From contig NW_026776913.1 in assembly GCF_030936135.1 (NCBI RefSeq), forward strand, positions 372,001 to 436,000: a stretch of 64,000 bases of DNA. The letters are read 5' to 3'. The position numbers and the translations under genes were made by a program. Positions 21,625 through 34,284 of this stretch are shown in pieces; position 1 is the stretch's first letter, and every line of letters starts with the position of its first letter. Source of the DNA: Gavia stellata. Its lineage: Eukaryota; Chordata; Aves; Gaviiformes; Gaviidae. The notes beneath the pieces were generated by a model. That model searched no databases. It worked only from the letters and a program-made list of their open reading frames with translations, and had not been told where the DNA came from.

Positions 21625-22078
21625 TGGTGGCTCCTTATCCCCTTCTGCAAGAGGGTGGGGAAAACTCTAGTCAGGTCCATGTTGAAGCTGTTTCCGTGTT
21701 GGAGGCAGTGAATGGATTTCTTTTGTCCCTGTCCACCAAATGCAGTATTGGCTGTGAGTGAGGCTGTTGCAGTGGTCAGGAGGGTATTTTTGCCCTCACA
21801 GAGATGACCGTGCCTCCTTTCCATGCAGGACTCAACTTGCTTATCCCCAGCAGAAGGTTTCTTTAGCAGCGTTGTGCCCGCTTTCTCCCAGCTCTGAGCT
21901 CCTCGGCCCCTTGGGGAGGCAGGAGGAGGGCAGGGCCTGTGGGAACCAGAGTTAGAGGCCAGTAGAGGACAGAGGCCAGCAAGAGGTCACTTCTTCCTGA
22001 GACCCCATACGCAGCGCAGTGTTGTGTATATGTGTTCTGAGCGGTGCTGAGGAGGGGGGATAATGCCCGCTGTGCTGT
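21625..22078. other. Gene-free stretch
   Basis: No recognisable coding, RNA or mobile sequence is seen between the CR1 end and the minisatellite. Confidence 0.4.
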
Positions 22079-22660
22079 GTGTGCATCTGTAATGGTGTTG
22101 GTATCTGCATGGAGGTGTGTGATGCTATGGATAGTTGCAACGGGATCAGTATCTGCAATGGCCTCTGCATCTGCAGTGGGAAAGAATCTGCCAGGGCATC
22201 TGCAAAGGTATCTGCATCTGGAATGCTGGGTGTGCAACTGTCCTGTCAGCTACAGCTCTCCAATGCAGCCATCACTGCGGATGGAGATACCATTGTGGAT
22301 AACATTGCCAATGCTGGTGCAGATGCCACTGCAGATGGAAATACACTTTCAGATGCAATTGCTGATGGAGATGCTATTGAGGATGCAGGTGCCATTGCAG
22401 ATACCATGGCAGATGCAGACACCATTGGAGATGCAGGTGCCTTTGAAGATTCCTTTGAAGGTACCGGCATCGATGCCACTGGAGATGCCATGGCAGATGC
22501 AGATACCATTACAGACACCACCGGAGATGCAGGTGCTGTGTCAGACACCATTGCAGCTGCAGATACCACAGCAGATGGCATTGAAGATGCAAGTCCAGTT
22601 TCCGATGCAACTTGCGGATGGAGACGCCCTTGAAGATGTTGATGCCATTGCAGATACTAC
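22079..22660. repeat. Head-to-head degenerate minisatellite, about 18-bp period
   Basis: The right part (22,268-22,660) is built of degenerate units such as GATGCAGGTGCCATTGCA and GATACCATGGCAGATGCA. The left part (about 22,079-22,233) is built of the reverse complement (ATCTGCAATGGC, GGTATCTGCATCTG). The two halves face each other around 22,250. Because unit length is a multiple of three, several frames stay open: a plus frame 22,079-22,633 would give an Asp/Ala-rich peptide, and other frames overlap it. I consider none of them a gene. Confidence 0.85.
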
Positions 22661-24289
22661 ATGGCCAGAAATTTAGCGAGCTTCCGCTTATGAGGCAAAG
22701 ACACTTGCTAAAGTGGACACACATCTTGTTGACTCCACACAGCTATAGAAGATATCACAGTTCAGGGTGTGCACGGACAGCCTACCCTCCCTGCTTCCTA
22801 GGAAAAAACCCTTTGAGATCGACCCCTTGCTGAAGCCTTGACCATGGGCAGACACTCGGCTCTGCCTGGTAATCCCCTGTTGCTCCCCTGCAAGGTCCCG
22901 GGGCTTCCCCTTACTGGAGGGGTCATGAGTAGATTCAGCTACTGCAATTGAATGATCATGATTTTACTGATACTTTTTGTCTGTGTCTTCTTGAAAGTGG
23001 ATCTGCAAATCCGGTTCCTATTTCACGTAATGAAGACTTCCGATGGGATTTTGAGGAAAGGACCGATGGCAGGGAAAGGGAGGACTCAAGTGTGTTTGGG
23101 GATGAAATAGGGCTAAAAATAGCTAGTCATGATGAAGGAGGTTGCTGGTAAGTACACTTGTCCAGCCATACCCTGGAACTGATGGCCCCAGCCTGTCCTG
23201 CCTTCGTATAAAACTCCATTTCACTACTTCCTGGGGTGAGGGGGATCTCTGCTCGTTGTGTGGAGGTATGAGTCCTCCCACACCAGAGGGGGGACCACAA
23301 GTCATAGGAGCTCATGTGCCTGGGGGGCAGCCAAAAGGAGAGACCCAACTGCATGCATATCATGTGGATGTGCGTGTCAGTGTGTGTAACTGCTAGCCCA
23401 CATCAGGCTGGAGTAGCCAGTGAGTAGGATAAGGGGCCTGGGAGCCAGGTACCAGAGAGACGTTAAGTCTGGACCGCATGCCAGAGAGCGCCGGGGCTCT
23501 GGGAGTTGACTCCTGGAGGGAGCAGGAGGTCCAAAGCATCGCCTGGAGAAACTGTGGGGTCTTGGGGCTCTGGTACTGGTAAGGCCATAGGTCTGGACCA
23601 GGAGGGGAAGTGGTCCTTTACATGCCCCGGCAAGTACCTCAGATACAGCTCTCGAGGTGGCACTGGCTGCTTATGGTCAGACCCTTAAGCTCTGCCTGAA
23701 AACCTGGGAACTGCTCTCAATACTTTAAAAAAAGAAAGAAAAATAAACCCAGCACCTTTTTACCAGCTGCAATGTTTCAGTACTTTCAATAAAACGTCAC
23801 TGTAATTCCAATCCTGCCAATATGTGCCTTTTGAGACTGTGTATTTATTGCGGGAGAAGAAATCCTGATCTTGCCCTGTGCTTGCATTGCCAGTACTCTG
23901 TCTATCATGCTGCGTATTTAATCTCCCTAACCTTCCAGGTGTTTCTGCCTGTCCTGATCAAACACCCCATGTCTGAAGTCATCTCTCCAGAAGCCTATCT
24001 GGACATGCGCACTTTCCATTGTGCTCCAGAGGTTTTCCTCCTCTTACTCTTTGATCATTCAGATCCCTCTCACCTATCACCCATCTTTAAGCCCCAGGGA
24101 GGTAAAGCGTCATTGTCTTTCAGTACTCTCCCTCATACTCCCCATAGGCAACTCTTCAATTGGGGTGGTGAACCTCGTTGGAAGCTGCCAAAAGTAACCA
24201 TACAGCTGAGAATTGTGTTTATTGTGGATTAAGTTCTCTTGTGTTTTACTTTTTCTTCTTTTTTCTTTCCCCCAATTAAAAAACCCTGT
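22661..24289. other. Unassigned region with a TATA box and poly(A) signals
   Basis: A TATAAAA at about 23,208 is followed by several hundred GC-rich bases, an A-rich tract with AAATAAA near 23,741 and AATAAA near 23,789. This could be an old LTR or retroelement end, but I could not identify paired ends or a family. The open frame at 23,822-24,232 has no recognisable domain. Confidence 0.3.
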
Positions 24290-25640
24290 TTCCATGGCAG
24301 TTCTCCACGGAGAGCAGGTAGGAATTGCTGCAAAGCAGCTGTAATATTCAGCTGCAGACTTTGGTGAAGTCTGATGTAAAGAAAAGTGAAGCAAGTCCCC
24401 GGTGGCCAACGAGAGCAATGGCAGGGTTGGAGAGGTGAGGAGCAAGGTTGTCCATACCGTGTCTGGCCTCAAGGGACTGCTTTTCCTACCTGTCCACACC
24501 TCTTTAGGAGACATTCTGCATCCGTATCAACTGGAGAATTCTCCTATCACCTCTTCAAAGTCCTATTTACCTATGCTACTTCAGGGTAGGTACCTACCTC
24601 TCTAATTAGCTACACAAATGTTGAAGACCTGAAGAAAACTATAGAAGAGGCATAGCTCGTTAGTACTTTCTGCATTTTAATGAGCCCCATGGTGTATGTA
24701 GTGCTGACTCCAGGAGCCTCAGGTACTGAGAAGAGACTGAACAATCCCCTCAAGGAGACAAAGGCAGAAGACAAACCTAAAATACCTTGAAGCATTACTG
24801 GGCCCCACTGAGGGCCATTACTGACAAAGCCTCCCCAGGGACTTGTTAGAGCCGATAACTGGAGGCTGTGATTGCAGGTAGGCAAAGGCACTGTGCAGGT
24901 GGCTCTGATGCTGAGTCAAGCCTTGGTTTCCTTTATGCACCAGAAAGGCCAAGCCCAGATCCCCAGCCCCTGGGAAGGGGGATCCTGTCCCTCACACACG
25001 GCTCAGGGCTCTCACTTGGACCATGGGATGTGGGGTGTGCAAGGCAACGTGAAGGACAACGATGGCACAACCATTTCCAGCTTCCCCATTGGCTGCATGG
25101 AGGCAACGAGGCCCTGGTGCCATGAGAACATGTCTTCTCAAAGGCATCTGTGCAGAGACGACTGCCATAGCCAAGGGAACAAAGACCTGGCTTCTTGTGA
25201 TGACTTCCAGCCTGGCCAGCACCCACTGCAGGCTGTTCTACACTGCCCACAACCTGCCCCTGCTCCTGCGCAGGCTGGTTACACCCATCTCGCTTCCCCA
25301 CCCTGCTCTCACCCCAGCATTTCCGTACCTTCACTGACGGGTCTCCACTCTCGGTGGCTGTTTGTTGAAACACAAAGCCATGGGCTGATCCAGACTCGCT
25401 CTGGGTGACCACAACCCTACCCTTCGAATGACATTTCTTCCTCCAGACAGCCAGTCTCCACCTTCCAAGTTGCACTTTGTGACTCCTCTTTCCCTCTCTC
25501 CTGCTTTTTCCCACTACCAAGGAAAGCTCTACCACCTCAGAAACTGCCTTTCTAGCAGGGGACCTGTCCCATCAGCCTTCTTGTGGCCTTTCAGCTGACC
25601 AGAGAGAAGTGACCTCACCACGATCGTCTAAACCACATGG
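24290..25640 (+). repeat. Dispersed unit U, copy 2
   Basis: It is the most extensive copy. 24,370-24,600 pairs in inverse orientation with 46,560-46,320. 24,690-24,900 matches the start of the window and the inverse of 46,020-46,140. 24,960-25,450 follows copy 1 up to the CACAAAGCCATGGGCTGATCCA block. No coding potential is conserved between the copies. Confidence 0.6.
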
Positions 25641-26159
25641 CTGCTGCTGGCCTTTCAGTTTCTCAGAGAGACAGGACCAAGCCATGTATCTGCTACGGTC
25701 CCATCATGTGCTCAGGCAGAATGGACATGACAACCCGTACCCAAGCCCCCTTCCTGGATAGGGCCCACGGGCTACTCGGCAGAGCTACTTTCCCAGCCAT
25801 GTTCCTGCTGCTGGCCTATCACCTCCAGAGACAGAACTGACCCCACAGTCCCCTTCACAGCCCTATGCTTCCTACTCGATGATGAGTTTCTGAGACACAA
25901 CTGACCTCATAATGTCACACCCGTCCAGCACTCTCCTTGTGGCCCAGGACCTGACCAGATGAAAATATGCTTATTTCATCAAATTTATCCAATATGTTTC
26001 CCACCAACGATTTGAGTAGAGAAACATTCTCCACAAGAACTGTTGTACTTATGTTGATGCATTTTGTACTTCCTGCCTCTCCTTTTTTTTTCTCTTCTTC
26101 CTCTAGTCTGTCTTCAGAAATCTCTCCAAAGGAAAGATTCACTGAATCATTGAATAACT
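25641..26159. other. Gene-free stretch
   Basis: Nothing recognisable beyond a pyrimidine-rich run near 26,078-26,107. Confidence 0.35.
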
Positions 26160-26800
26160 TAGATTAGAAGAGATCCCTGAACATCATCTTGTCTGACTCT
26201 CATGCTCAAGGCAGAGTGAACTAGAGGAGGTTCCTCAAGGCCTCTGCACAGCTTTGTGTCATCCACAAAGGAGCTAAAAGTGCACGCCGTCACATCATAC
26301 AGGGGGATAATAAAGATTTTCCACAGTGTTGGCCCAAGTGCTGATCACTGAGGGATGCCAACAGTGACTGGCTTCCAGGAGGACTTGGTAGCACTGATGA
26401 CATTTGGGCCTGATTATCCAGCCAACTTCCCATCCCTTATAACATCCACCTCTTCAGCCCAGATAGCACCGATCTGGCTATAAGGACGCGATGGGAGACC
26501 GTGCCCAAGGGCTTTCAAAATTCCAGGTACACAACATGCACTTCTTTCCCCCAGAGCATTTTGGTTCAGCAATGCCTTTCTTGCCCTTCATGTGCCTGGA
26601 AAAGGCTGCAGAAGGATATGCCCCATCACCTTTCCAGGGACGGAGGTAGGCAGACGAGCCTGTAATTCTCCCAAGTCTCATTCCTGCCCTTCTTGAAGAG
26701 GGGTTTGATGTCTGCTTTTTCCTAGGCCCCCAGAAAATTTCTGGTTGATCCGGCACTTCTGAGGTCGCAATCCAGAATCACAGGCAAGGGTGACGTAGCA
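26160..26800 (-). mobile_element. Old CR1 RT fragment, antisense
   Basis: On the minus strand it reads, with several stops, as CR1 RT: a finger region (PGKVMGHILLQPF), then SWKPVTVGIPQ, then SFVDDTKLC. It is more decayed than the other CR1 copies in the window and has lost its 3' end. Confidence 0.7.
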
Positions 26801-28257
26801 GTCAGGAGCACTTGCTATGAGCCTGTCCAAGGCAGCTGAGATGAAAGTCGCTGGGACGGTGGGGATTGGTTCCTGGACAGACACACAGAAATGTCAGAGC
26901 TCTGCCAGGTGCCCATGTCTCAGCTGGACTCGTGCACTCCTCCTACACACACGGGTGATCAGAGAGAGGAGTCCTTGCCTTGCACGTGCAGAGGCAGTGC
27001 ACTGCAGCAGTCACAGTGTCTCTCTGACCTCCTGCTTCTGCTCCCAGAGGCTGGGAGGCACCTCAGCCCTGCGGTGTATCGCCCTGCTCTGCACTCGTCT
27101 GAGATGCTCCACGGCATGAGGAATGGACACGGGGACGTGGGTTTCATGAAGCACATCCCAGTGCTGCATCCAGGTGCTTTCCCAGGGGATGTTACTCTCG
27201 AAGTGAGAAGTGACCTCGAGACACTGTCTGTCCCACAGGCCTTCATGGTACCCCCAGGAAGAGCTGATGGCATTTGTGCTCACTCGGGTTCATCTCCCCA
27301 CACGCACACGGTGTGCATGCTTACGTCTCGTCTGTACAATGCAAACCTGGACTTCTGACCTGGTCATTCGGTGTCCCTCTGTGGAGGGACAAGCAAGCTC
27401 TCCGAGCTGGGCTGAGAGGCCAGTGCTGGACATGGTGGTGGTTATTGGCTGGTGTGTGACGACTGCCCTGGGGCAGCTGCCCGGGGTGTCCAGCGAACAC
27501 GGGCACAGGCCAGACCCTGTCTGCTGGTCCTCCATGTCTCTCGCAGGAGCCCGGCTGTGCGAGGACCCTGCTGTGTGCCCCCACCCTGCCCACTCACACG
27601 CTTGAGCTGCTCACTGGAGTTCTCCTCTCCGGGGCACTTGCCATCCCAGCCATCCCAGCCCCTCTCTGAATCTTGCCACCTCCCTGCCCTCTCCCCAGCC
27701 AAGCCCAGCAGAGCAGCCCTGGTGGGACTGGTCCCACAGCAGGAAATGGAGGCCAGTGAGAATGTCCATCCAGCCGGCACGCTGAGGAGATCTCCGCTGC
27801 AGGCAGCTTGCAGCCCCAGGTGCCAAACTTGCTCCCCAGGACGGCATGAGAGAATTGGCCCAGGGGATGCTCAGGAAGGGCCTTTTGCCCCATGGACAGG
27901 GCAGCCTGCCCCCAGCTGCCACCCTCAGCAAAGGGTTTCTCTTTCCATGTCTCCCCTGCACACACACAGTGCCCTGCTCTTCTGCTCGCACTTCCCATCT
28001 CCCCACAGAGCCTTTTCCCTAGCGAGCACATCTAGGCTGGCCTGGCCAGCCACTCCTGCACCCCCTCCCCAGGCTGTGGAGCCCAGGACCATGGGGTGAG
28101 TCCTCAGGGTCATGCTGGTCATGCTGGGAAGCAGACCCAGCTCCAGGTGCCTACTGTGCCTACTGCCCCCTTCACCTCAGCACACAGATGCTGCCCCACA
28201 GCTCCAGAGAAGATCTCAGAGAAAGGATCTCAGACAAACCACCCTGAGCAGGGCCCT
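26801..28257. other. GC-rich spacer, no gene recognised
   Basis: Several long open frames on both strands (27,452-28,099 plus; 27,594-28,031 minus) overlap one another and lack domains. They are most likely a composition effect. Confidence 0.45.
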
Positions 28258-28263
28258 TTATTT
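28258..28263 (-). terminator. Poly(A) signal downstream of the minus-strand OR14-like gene
   Basis: AATAAA on the minus strand about 240 bases past the stop codon, in the context AACAAAATAAAGGGCCC. Confidence 0.5.
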
Positions 28264-28500
28264 TGTTTAAAGACACAGCTCCCAATTTACACAAAGTCTC
28301 TGGGTCACACAGGACAGGCAGATACTGAAATAGAAATAGGATGAAGAATGACTTCCTTTTTGTGGACAGCATTAATACAACCAAGAAAAGCTAAAAAACA
28401 AAGAAACAAAACCAAACAACCTACCAAAGAGAGTCTGGGCATGTAATGAGTTACGAGACAAGGGATATGCAGTAGAACATGGGCAGATCATTGCTGCTTC

Positions 28501-29424
28501 TTAAAAGCAACAAGTCATCAGTTTCCTTAGGGCATCCTTGAGCTCCTGGTTCCTCATGCTGTAGATGAGGGGGTTCACTGCTGGAGGCACCACCGAGTAC
28601 AGAAATGACACCACTAGGTCCAGGGATGGGGAGGAGATGGAGGGGGGCTTTAGGTGGGCAAACACGGCAGTGCTGATAAACAGGGAGACCACGGCCAGGT
28701 GAGGGAGGCACGTGGAAAAGGCTTTGTGCCGTCCCTGCTCAGAGGGGATCCTCAGCACAGCCCTCAAGATCTGCACGTAGGACAGAACGATGAAAACAAA
28801 ACACCCAAAACTGAAACAAGCACTAACCACAATAAGCCCAACTTCCCTGAGGTAGGCGTCTGAGCAGGAGAGCTTGAGGATCTGTGGGATTTCACAGAAG
28901 AACTGGTCCACAGCATTGCCTTTGCAGAGCGGTAGTGAAAATGTATTGGCCGTGTGCAGCACAGCGTAGAAAAAAACACTGCCCCAGGCAGCTGCTGCCA
29001 TTTTCACACAAGCTCTGCTGCCCAGGAGGGTCCCGTAGTGCAGGGGTTTGCAGATGGCAACATAACGGTCGTAGGACATGATGGTGAGAAGATAAAAATC
29101 TGCTGACATAAAAAATACAAGCAGGAATACTTGGGCAGCACATCCTGCAAAGGAGATGGCCCTGGTGTGCCAGAGGGAATTGGCCATGGCTTTGGGGACA
29201 GTGGTGGAGAGGGAGCCCAGGTCAAGCAGTGAGAGGTTGAGGAGGAAGAAGTACATGGGGCTGTGGAGGTGGTGGTCGCAGACTATGGCGGTGATGATGA
29301 GGCCATTGCCCAGGAGGGCAGCCAGGTAGATGCCCAGGAAGAGGCAAAAGTGCAAGAGCTGCAGCTGACGCGTGTCTGCGAATGCCAGGAGGAGGAACTG
29401 GGTGAAGGAGCTGTTGTTGGACAT
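28501..29424 (-). CDS. Olfactory receptor 14-like, intact
   Basis: One uninterrupted coding exon of 307 codons, the normal OR length. As a seven-helix receptor it would signal through the olfactory G protein at the ciliary membrane. Visible landmarks: N-glycosylation site NNSS at the N-terminus, LLGNGLIITA (TM1), LHSPMYFFLLNLSLLDL (TM2), MSYDRYVAICKPLHYGTLL (end of TM3), loop-2 cysteines around CKGNAVDQFFCEIPQ, SYVQILRAVLRIPSEQGR (TM5 end), KAFSTCLPHLAVVSLF (TM6) and PPAVNPLIYSMRNQELKDAL (TM7). The start is set by the MSN... N-terminus shared with the two paralogs. The acceptor TTGGACAG (AG at 29,448-29,449) lies 23 bases upstream, so a 5' non-coding exon is expected. Sequence style matches the bird gamma-c expansion. 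The ligand is unknown. Confidence 0.95.
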   Translation of the reverse strand: MSNNSSFTQFLLLAFADTRQLQLLHFCLFLGIYLAALLGNGLIITAIVCDHHLHSPMYFFLLNLSLLDLGSLSTTVPKAMANSLWHTRAISFAGCAAQVFLLVFFMSADFYLLTIMSYDRYVAICKPLHYGTLLGSRACVKMAAAAWGSVFFYAVLHTANTFSLPLCKGNAVDQFFCEIPQILKLSCSDAYLREVGLIVVSACFSFGCFVFIVLSYVQILRAVLRIPSEQGRHKAFSTCLPHLAVVSLFISTAVFAHLKPPSISSPSLDLVVSFLYSVVPPAVNPLIYSMRNQELKDALRKLMTCCF

Positions 29425-31710
29425 AGGCTGTTTCCTGGTCTTAAGTTCTGTCCAATGAAGAAAAAGACAGGAAAAAAGTTAGGACAGATTTCTCGAAGAA
29501 AAGCCACTCAATTTTTCATAGAAATCCCACCCCCCGCCCCCCCCCCCAAGTTGGAATACATTTCCATTCTCTAGTTTGTGCTGGCTGAGTGTGCTGTGAG
29601 GAGCAGGAGCTCTGCCCTTCTGCTGCTGAGGAGTCAGCTTTGCTCTGCTGCAGTGGGTACATGGGAACTGGTTTGTGACAGCTCCGATGTTCACAGGGGA
29701 TGTCAGATGTAATCCACCTTTCATGGAAAAGTTCAATATCTGCACTCATGACTCATGGGAGAACGTGGGCTGCGGAAGAGAGGCTCAGCATGACTTTCTT
29801 ATAACTTTGTCTGTGTTTTTTCACAGGGCTGCAGTGTCCATCAGCCCTTTTCCCATCTGCCCTGTGTTTTCATTTTGCCACCTTGAAGATGACTTCACAC
29901 ACAAATTAATCTTTTAAAAAAAACCCTAAACCTGGACTCTGATGAGACCAGAGGAGTCCTGTTTCAAAGGACAGCTCTGCAAACTCTTCTCCAGACCAGC
30001 CCAGAGGTGGAGGTGTGATGGAGAGGGCAGGACACAACCCCTCCCAGAGAGAAGCAACTGCCTCTGTCAGGAGAGTGCCGACCCCCAAGGAAAGGCTCCG
30101 CACTCCCGAGGATCCCACAGCAGAGCTGCGCCTTTCTGGGGGGCAGCTTGCAAGCCCTGCAGGACAGGCAAAGCAGAGACTCGGGGGTCCCTCCGATGGG
30201 AGGTTCTACAGAGAGAGTCAGCTCATTGCCCCGCAGACAGTGCCCAGCAGACATCTGCAGGGAAACACAGAAAGAGAGCTGCCTGAGCGCACCCTCCCCC
30301 TGTGCTTGTTTGCAGTGTCCTCCCAACCCCGTCCCTGTCTCTGCTGCCTGCAGCTGTCCCTGCCAGGAGCTGGTTCTCTGTCCCCTGTGTCTCCTCCCTG
30401 GCAGTGCTCACAGAGCCCATCCCACCCGCTGCCTGCTCAGCTCTGCCCTGCAGAGCCCTCCCTGCAGCAGGACACTGCCCAGGGGCATCTCTGGGTGTGC
30501 AGGCTCTGAGGGGAACATCAGACCAGCCCTGGCGAGGCTGGAAAAGTGACCCTGATGCTGTCTGTAACCACGGCATGGTGATTTCCAATACTCCCCGCTT
30601 TATTCACCTCTAAGAGGAACAGACTTGGAATTTCAGTGCCTCCTCCGGAAATGAGAGATTAATTTCTATGTGCCATTGCCCACCCAGACAACCCAGAGGA
30701 GAAGAGTGAAAGACCAGGATCCTTCCCTTTCAGGCAGCCCCTGCCTTGCTGTGCTTCCTGAAAAGTCTCCTGGGAAGATCCTGCAGTGATGTGGAGCTGT
30801 GATCAGCCCTGACCCACACAGCACCCTCTCAACAGCAGAAGCACCCTGCCATTGCACTGGTCTCTCCTTGCACCCCCAGCTTCTCCCCACAGCGCCGTGG
30901 GGAGCTCCCCGGGCAGGCTGAGTGCTGACCCTGGCAGGCGGCAGAGTCCCTGCCCCAGCACCCAGCCCCGGGGGTGCAGGGACCCTGCTCGGAAGGACAG
31001 CCCTGGGCACCCCTGGCTGCACACCCACCTTCACACCCTGCAGCCGTCCCTGGCAGAAGGCAGCCCTCATGCCCTGTCCCTCTCATGGTGCAGCAGGGAA
31101 GCCCTGCTCTGGAGCACCTCCTTCACCTCTACACTTGAGCACCTGTGGCAGTTCTCCCTGAAAGGTCTCACAGTTTGTGTGATGTGCCAACATTAGAAGA
31201 TCTTTCCGTTAACTGTACCTAAATCGCCCTGCAGCCAGAGACTTACCGTGTCAAGGGCTGTGAAGATTTCTCCTCCAGTGAGCTCGCCTCTGTCCTCCCA
31301 CCCCAGACTGCCTTTAACCTCTCTCTGCCTTGATCCTCTCCCCTCGGTGCCTGCAGGCAGTGCCCTCAGCCCTGCTGCGCTCTGCAGAGGAGCTGCTCCT
31401 GGGCAGAGCTGTCTCTCCTCAGCGCTGCCCGCTTGCCATGAGCTCCCTCTGTCCCAGGAGCCCGGCACAGCTCAGCAGCAGAGGAGCAGCCCAAGGCGGC
31501 ACTTTCTCTGCCCCTCGGGGCTCCCCCCAGGGGTCCCTGGGGCTCCAGGGGAACCTGCTGTGAAACAGGCTGGAGCAATCACTGAGGTTCCCTCCCGCAG
31601 CTGGGGAGAGACACTTCTTCCCAGCACTGTCATTTCCCTGCTGAGAGACAGAGTCACGCCTAAATATCAACTTTTCTTGGCCCATCTTTAGACAGGACAG
31701 CCAGACAGGG
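28519..31710 (-). repeat. Right arm, inner part, of the inverted duplication
   Basis: Inverse of 13,660-16,848. It contains the intact OR14-like exon and about 2.2 kb of upstream flank (29,480-31,660). A poly-C tract at about 29,530-29,549 is longer than the matching place in the left arm. The block 30,830-31,160 is the three-way near-identical segment also found at 14.3 and 43.3 kb. Confidence 0.92.
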
Positions 31711-34284
31711 ACAGGCAGGGATCTCCTTTACCCCTGCTGAGGGAAGGGATGCAGCTGAGCCCGACAAGGCATCTCATCCTGGGTTTGGAGTGCTGGGGCT
31801 GGAAGGGCACTCAGCTCCCTCCCATGCACACCACAGACCCACAGCAGGTGGGATTCCTCCTGCCCCCCTTCAGGTGGACACACAATAGGCACCTGCATGT
31901 GAGCTCCTGCTCTCAGCTCCCATGGTAATTAATGGAGCTGGAGGCCAGGAGTGAGCTGTTCAGATGCAGTTGTCTGGTGACATCTGAGGTGCCAGAGGTG
32001 GTCAAAGATATGTGCCGGTAATAGAGACAGATTGAAGATACGTGCAGGCTGATGTAGAGACAGGCCAACATCTGGGGCATCTTCTTGGAGGCTCTTGGGA
32101 ATTTCCTTTGGCCAACTGAAAGGACAGCTGCTGCCCAAATTAAGGGCAACTGAACCTGTCCCTACTCGTTATGTTCAGCTCAGCCTATAGAGATATTCAT
32201 AGGATGGAATGGAGTCGTATGCCATAGGGAGAGCTCCATCTCTTTCTTCCTCTCCTCCAGGTGTTGGTTTTACTAGATCTTCACTGACTGTATTGGCAGG
32301 TGTCTCGTGTTCATCCCCACATTGTGGTACAGAATTCAAGGCAGCTGCTCAATGTAATGGTCAAATCCAGGCCCACAGAGCTACATGAGATGCGAGGGCT
32401 GGCAAGAAAATCACAGGACCAACAGGAAAGCAATTCCCATTCAGGGTGGGTGCGTGACAATACACCCCAGGTGGCATCGCAGAGAATGCGATTTGGTGCC
32501 TGTGTGCCATTTACTGTTGCCATCACTCAGAGGCATCAGTCATCAGATATCATCAGAGAGGCAACGTCTGTCCCTTCTCTGCCCAATAGCTGCAGGCATT
32601 GCATGAACACAAAGCATCACACACGGATCTTTACTCACTCCCTTGATGATACAGTCCGTGAACAGAACAATCCTTTTCTCACTGTGCCTGCACACTTCTT
32701 GTCTTCATGGACCGCATCCTCCAAGCACAGCAATGGTCCATATCAAAACTCAATTGACACTCAACAGGGAATTCAAGGGCACTAAGATGACCTGTTGCTG
32801 CTTCAGGAAGAGTTAAGGAAGAGACAGAGAGACTGTGGAACCACTGCTAAGTTTAGTAAGAGTCGGTGTAGATAGATCTGAGATGCTCTGTGTCCCCTTT
32901 GCCTCAGTTTCCACCAGCAAGGTCTCCCAGGCCTTTGTGCTTTGAGGCAGGGCTCTGGAGGAGAACAACCAGCTGTGAATGGGGATGAAGCCAGGGGTTA
33001 CCTGAGCAAACTGCACACCTACCAGTCCATTGGAGTGTGCTGGAGAGCTCTTCACCAGTAGATCCATTATGATCCCAGTAAGGAAGGTACTTAAAATGCA
33101 GTTAGGTCGAGGATTATAAGGAGAGAATAGTATAGGTAATCTTTTACCCAGTTAGGTGGTGGGATGCCTAGGTGGTGTAGCATCAGATGGGACTCCCAGC
33201 ATGTGCAGCACGCCATGCAGACCCCATCCAGAGAAGACAGTCTCCCGTTTTGGTCCTTCAAACTCTTACCGTATTCCCTTACGAGGAAACTACTCTATTC
33301 CTCTTCTCCACAGTCAGTCAGAAATGATGTTCTCATGAGACCTTCCTGCTGCATTGTCAGACAGAGACAAGGCCATGCAGGTGCCATGATGGCCGGTACC
33401 GAGTGGGAGCTGCTCGATGCACAATGGTCTTCTGGTCAGGATCAGTGATCAGGTTTGCCTGTGAGAAGTCTGCGCTCCACCCCGGTGCCACGGCTGAGGT
33501 GCTGCAGCCCAAATGTGCATGGCCAGGAGGAGCTGGAGCACAGGCAGGAGGAGCTGAAGCCCCAGGACTTGCCACTCTACTGTGATGGTTTGGGATTAAA
33601 TGAGAAGTGGTGGCACAGCTTGCTGAGCTGGGGTGCTGCAGTGGAGGGATACAGGCTCTGATGGAGAAGGTGACAGATGGACGAGAATCGGGGGGAAGCA
33701 CCCTGTGTGAAGGAGCAGCTAGGATATATGGAGCTCCTCTATGAGATGGGCAACAGGTTGGGACAGTTTCTGTGAGTGAGGATGAGAAGAGAAGTCATTA
33801 AGGGTGACATGGTATCGGCACTCATAGCCTACTTTGTCAGGGAGAGGAAACAGCAGAAGTCGTCTCTCAGCAAGCCGAGGAAGTGTCCAGGTTAAGGAGC
33901 AGGTTCCTGTGGGGGACTGTAAGTGCCCTGGCATTCCCTGGCCAGGCAAAGCGACAGGATGCCGGCAGCCTGGAGGCTCCTGGGACAAGTTCCTAACAGA
34001 GCTGCCAGGTGGGACAGTAAGGGGGATGCTCACCTGGAGCCAGTAGTGGCAAACAAGGAAATAGTGGGGTCCCAGGTGTCAAAGGAAGGCCAGCAGCAGA
34101 GCACAGGCTGATGGACTCCAGAGGTGAAGACTTTGATGTATGGGGAGACTGATCCAGGTGGTGCCGTGGGAAGCAGCTCTGAAGGGGGAAGGAGCTCAGG
34201 AAATGTGATAGGCCTTGCAGGACAGCCTCTCCCGAGCACAAGAAGGATCTCTCTGAATACCTATGGAAAAGAAACATTCATCTG
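31711..34284. other. Right-arm stretch without a gene
   Basis: 31,711-31,800 and 32,813-33,067 still show diverged inverse matches to the left arm (13,590-13,660 and about 12,990-13,200). The latter reads in part like CR1 ORF2 (FASVSTSKVSQAF) but is too decayed to be sure. No gene is seen. Confidence 0.4.

Noticed and set aside
22079-22633. 184-codon Asp/Ala-rich open frame
   Set aside because: It lies wholly in the degenerate minisatellite, overlapping frames on the same and opposite strand are also open, and there is no domain or clear start context.
23822-24232. 136-codon Cys-rich open frame
   Set aside because: No recognisable family, no paralog in other copies of the neighbouring units, no splice or poly(A) context that would support it.
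27452-28099. 215-codon plus-strand frame overlapping two minus-strand frames
   Set aside because: No domain, Pro/Ser-rich composition typical of chance frames in GC-rich DNA, no paralog among the duplicated segments.
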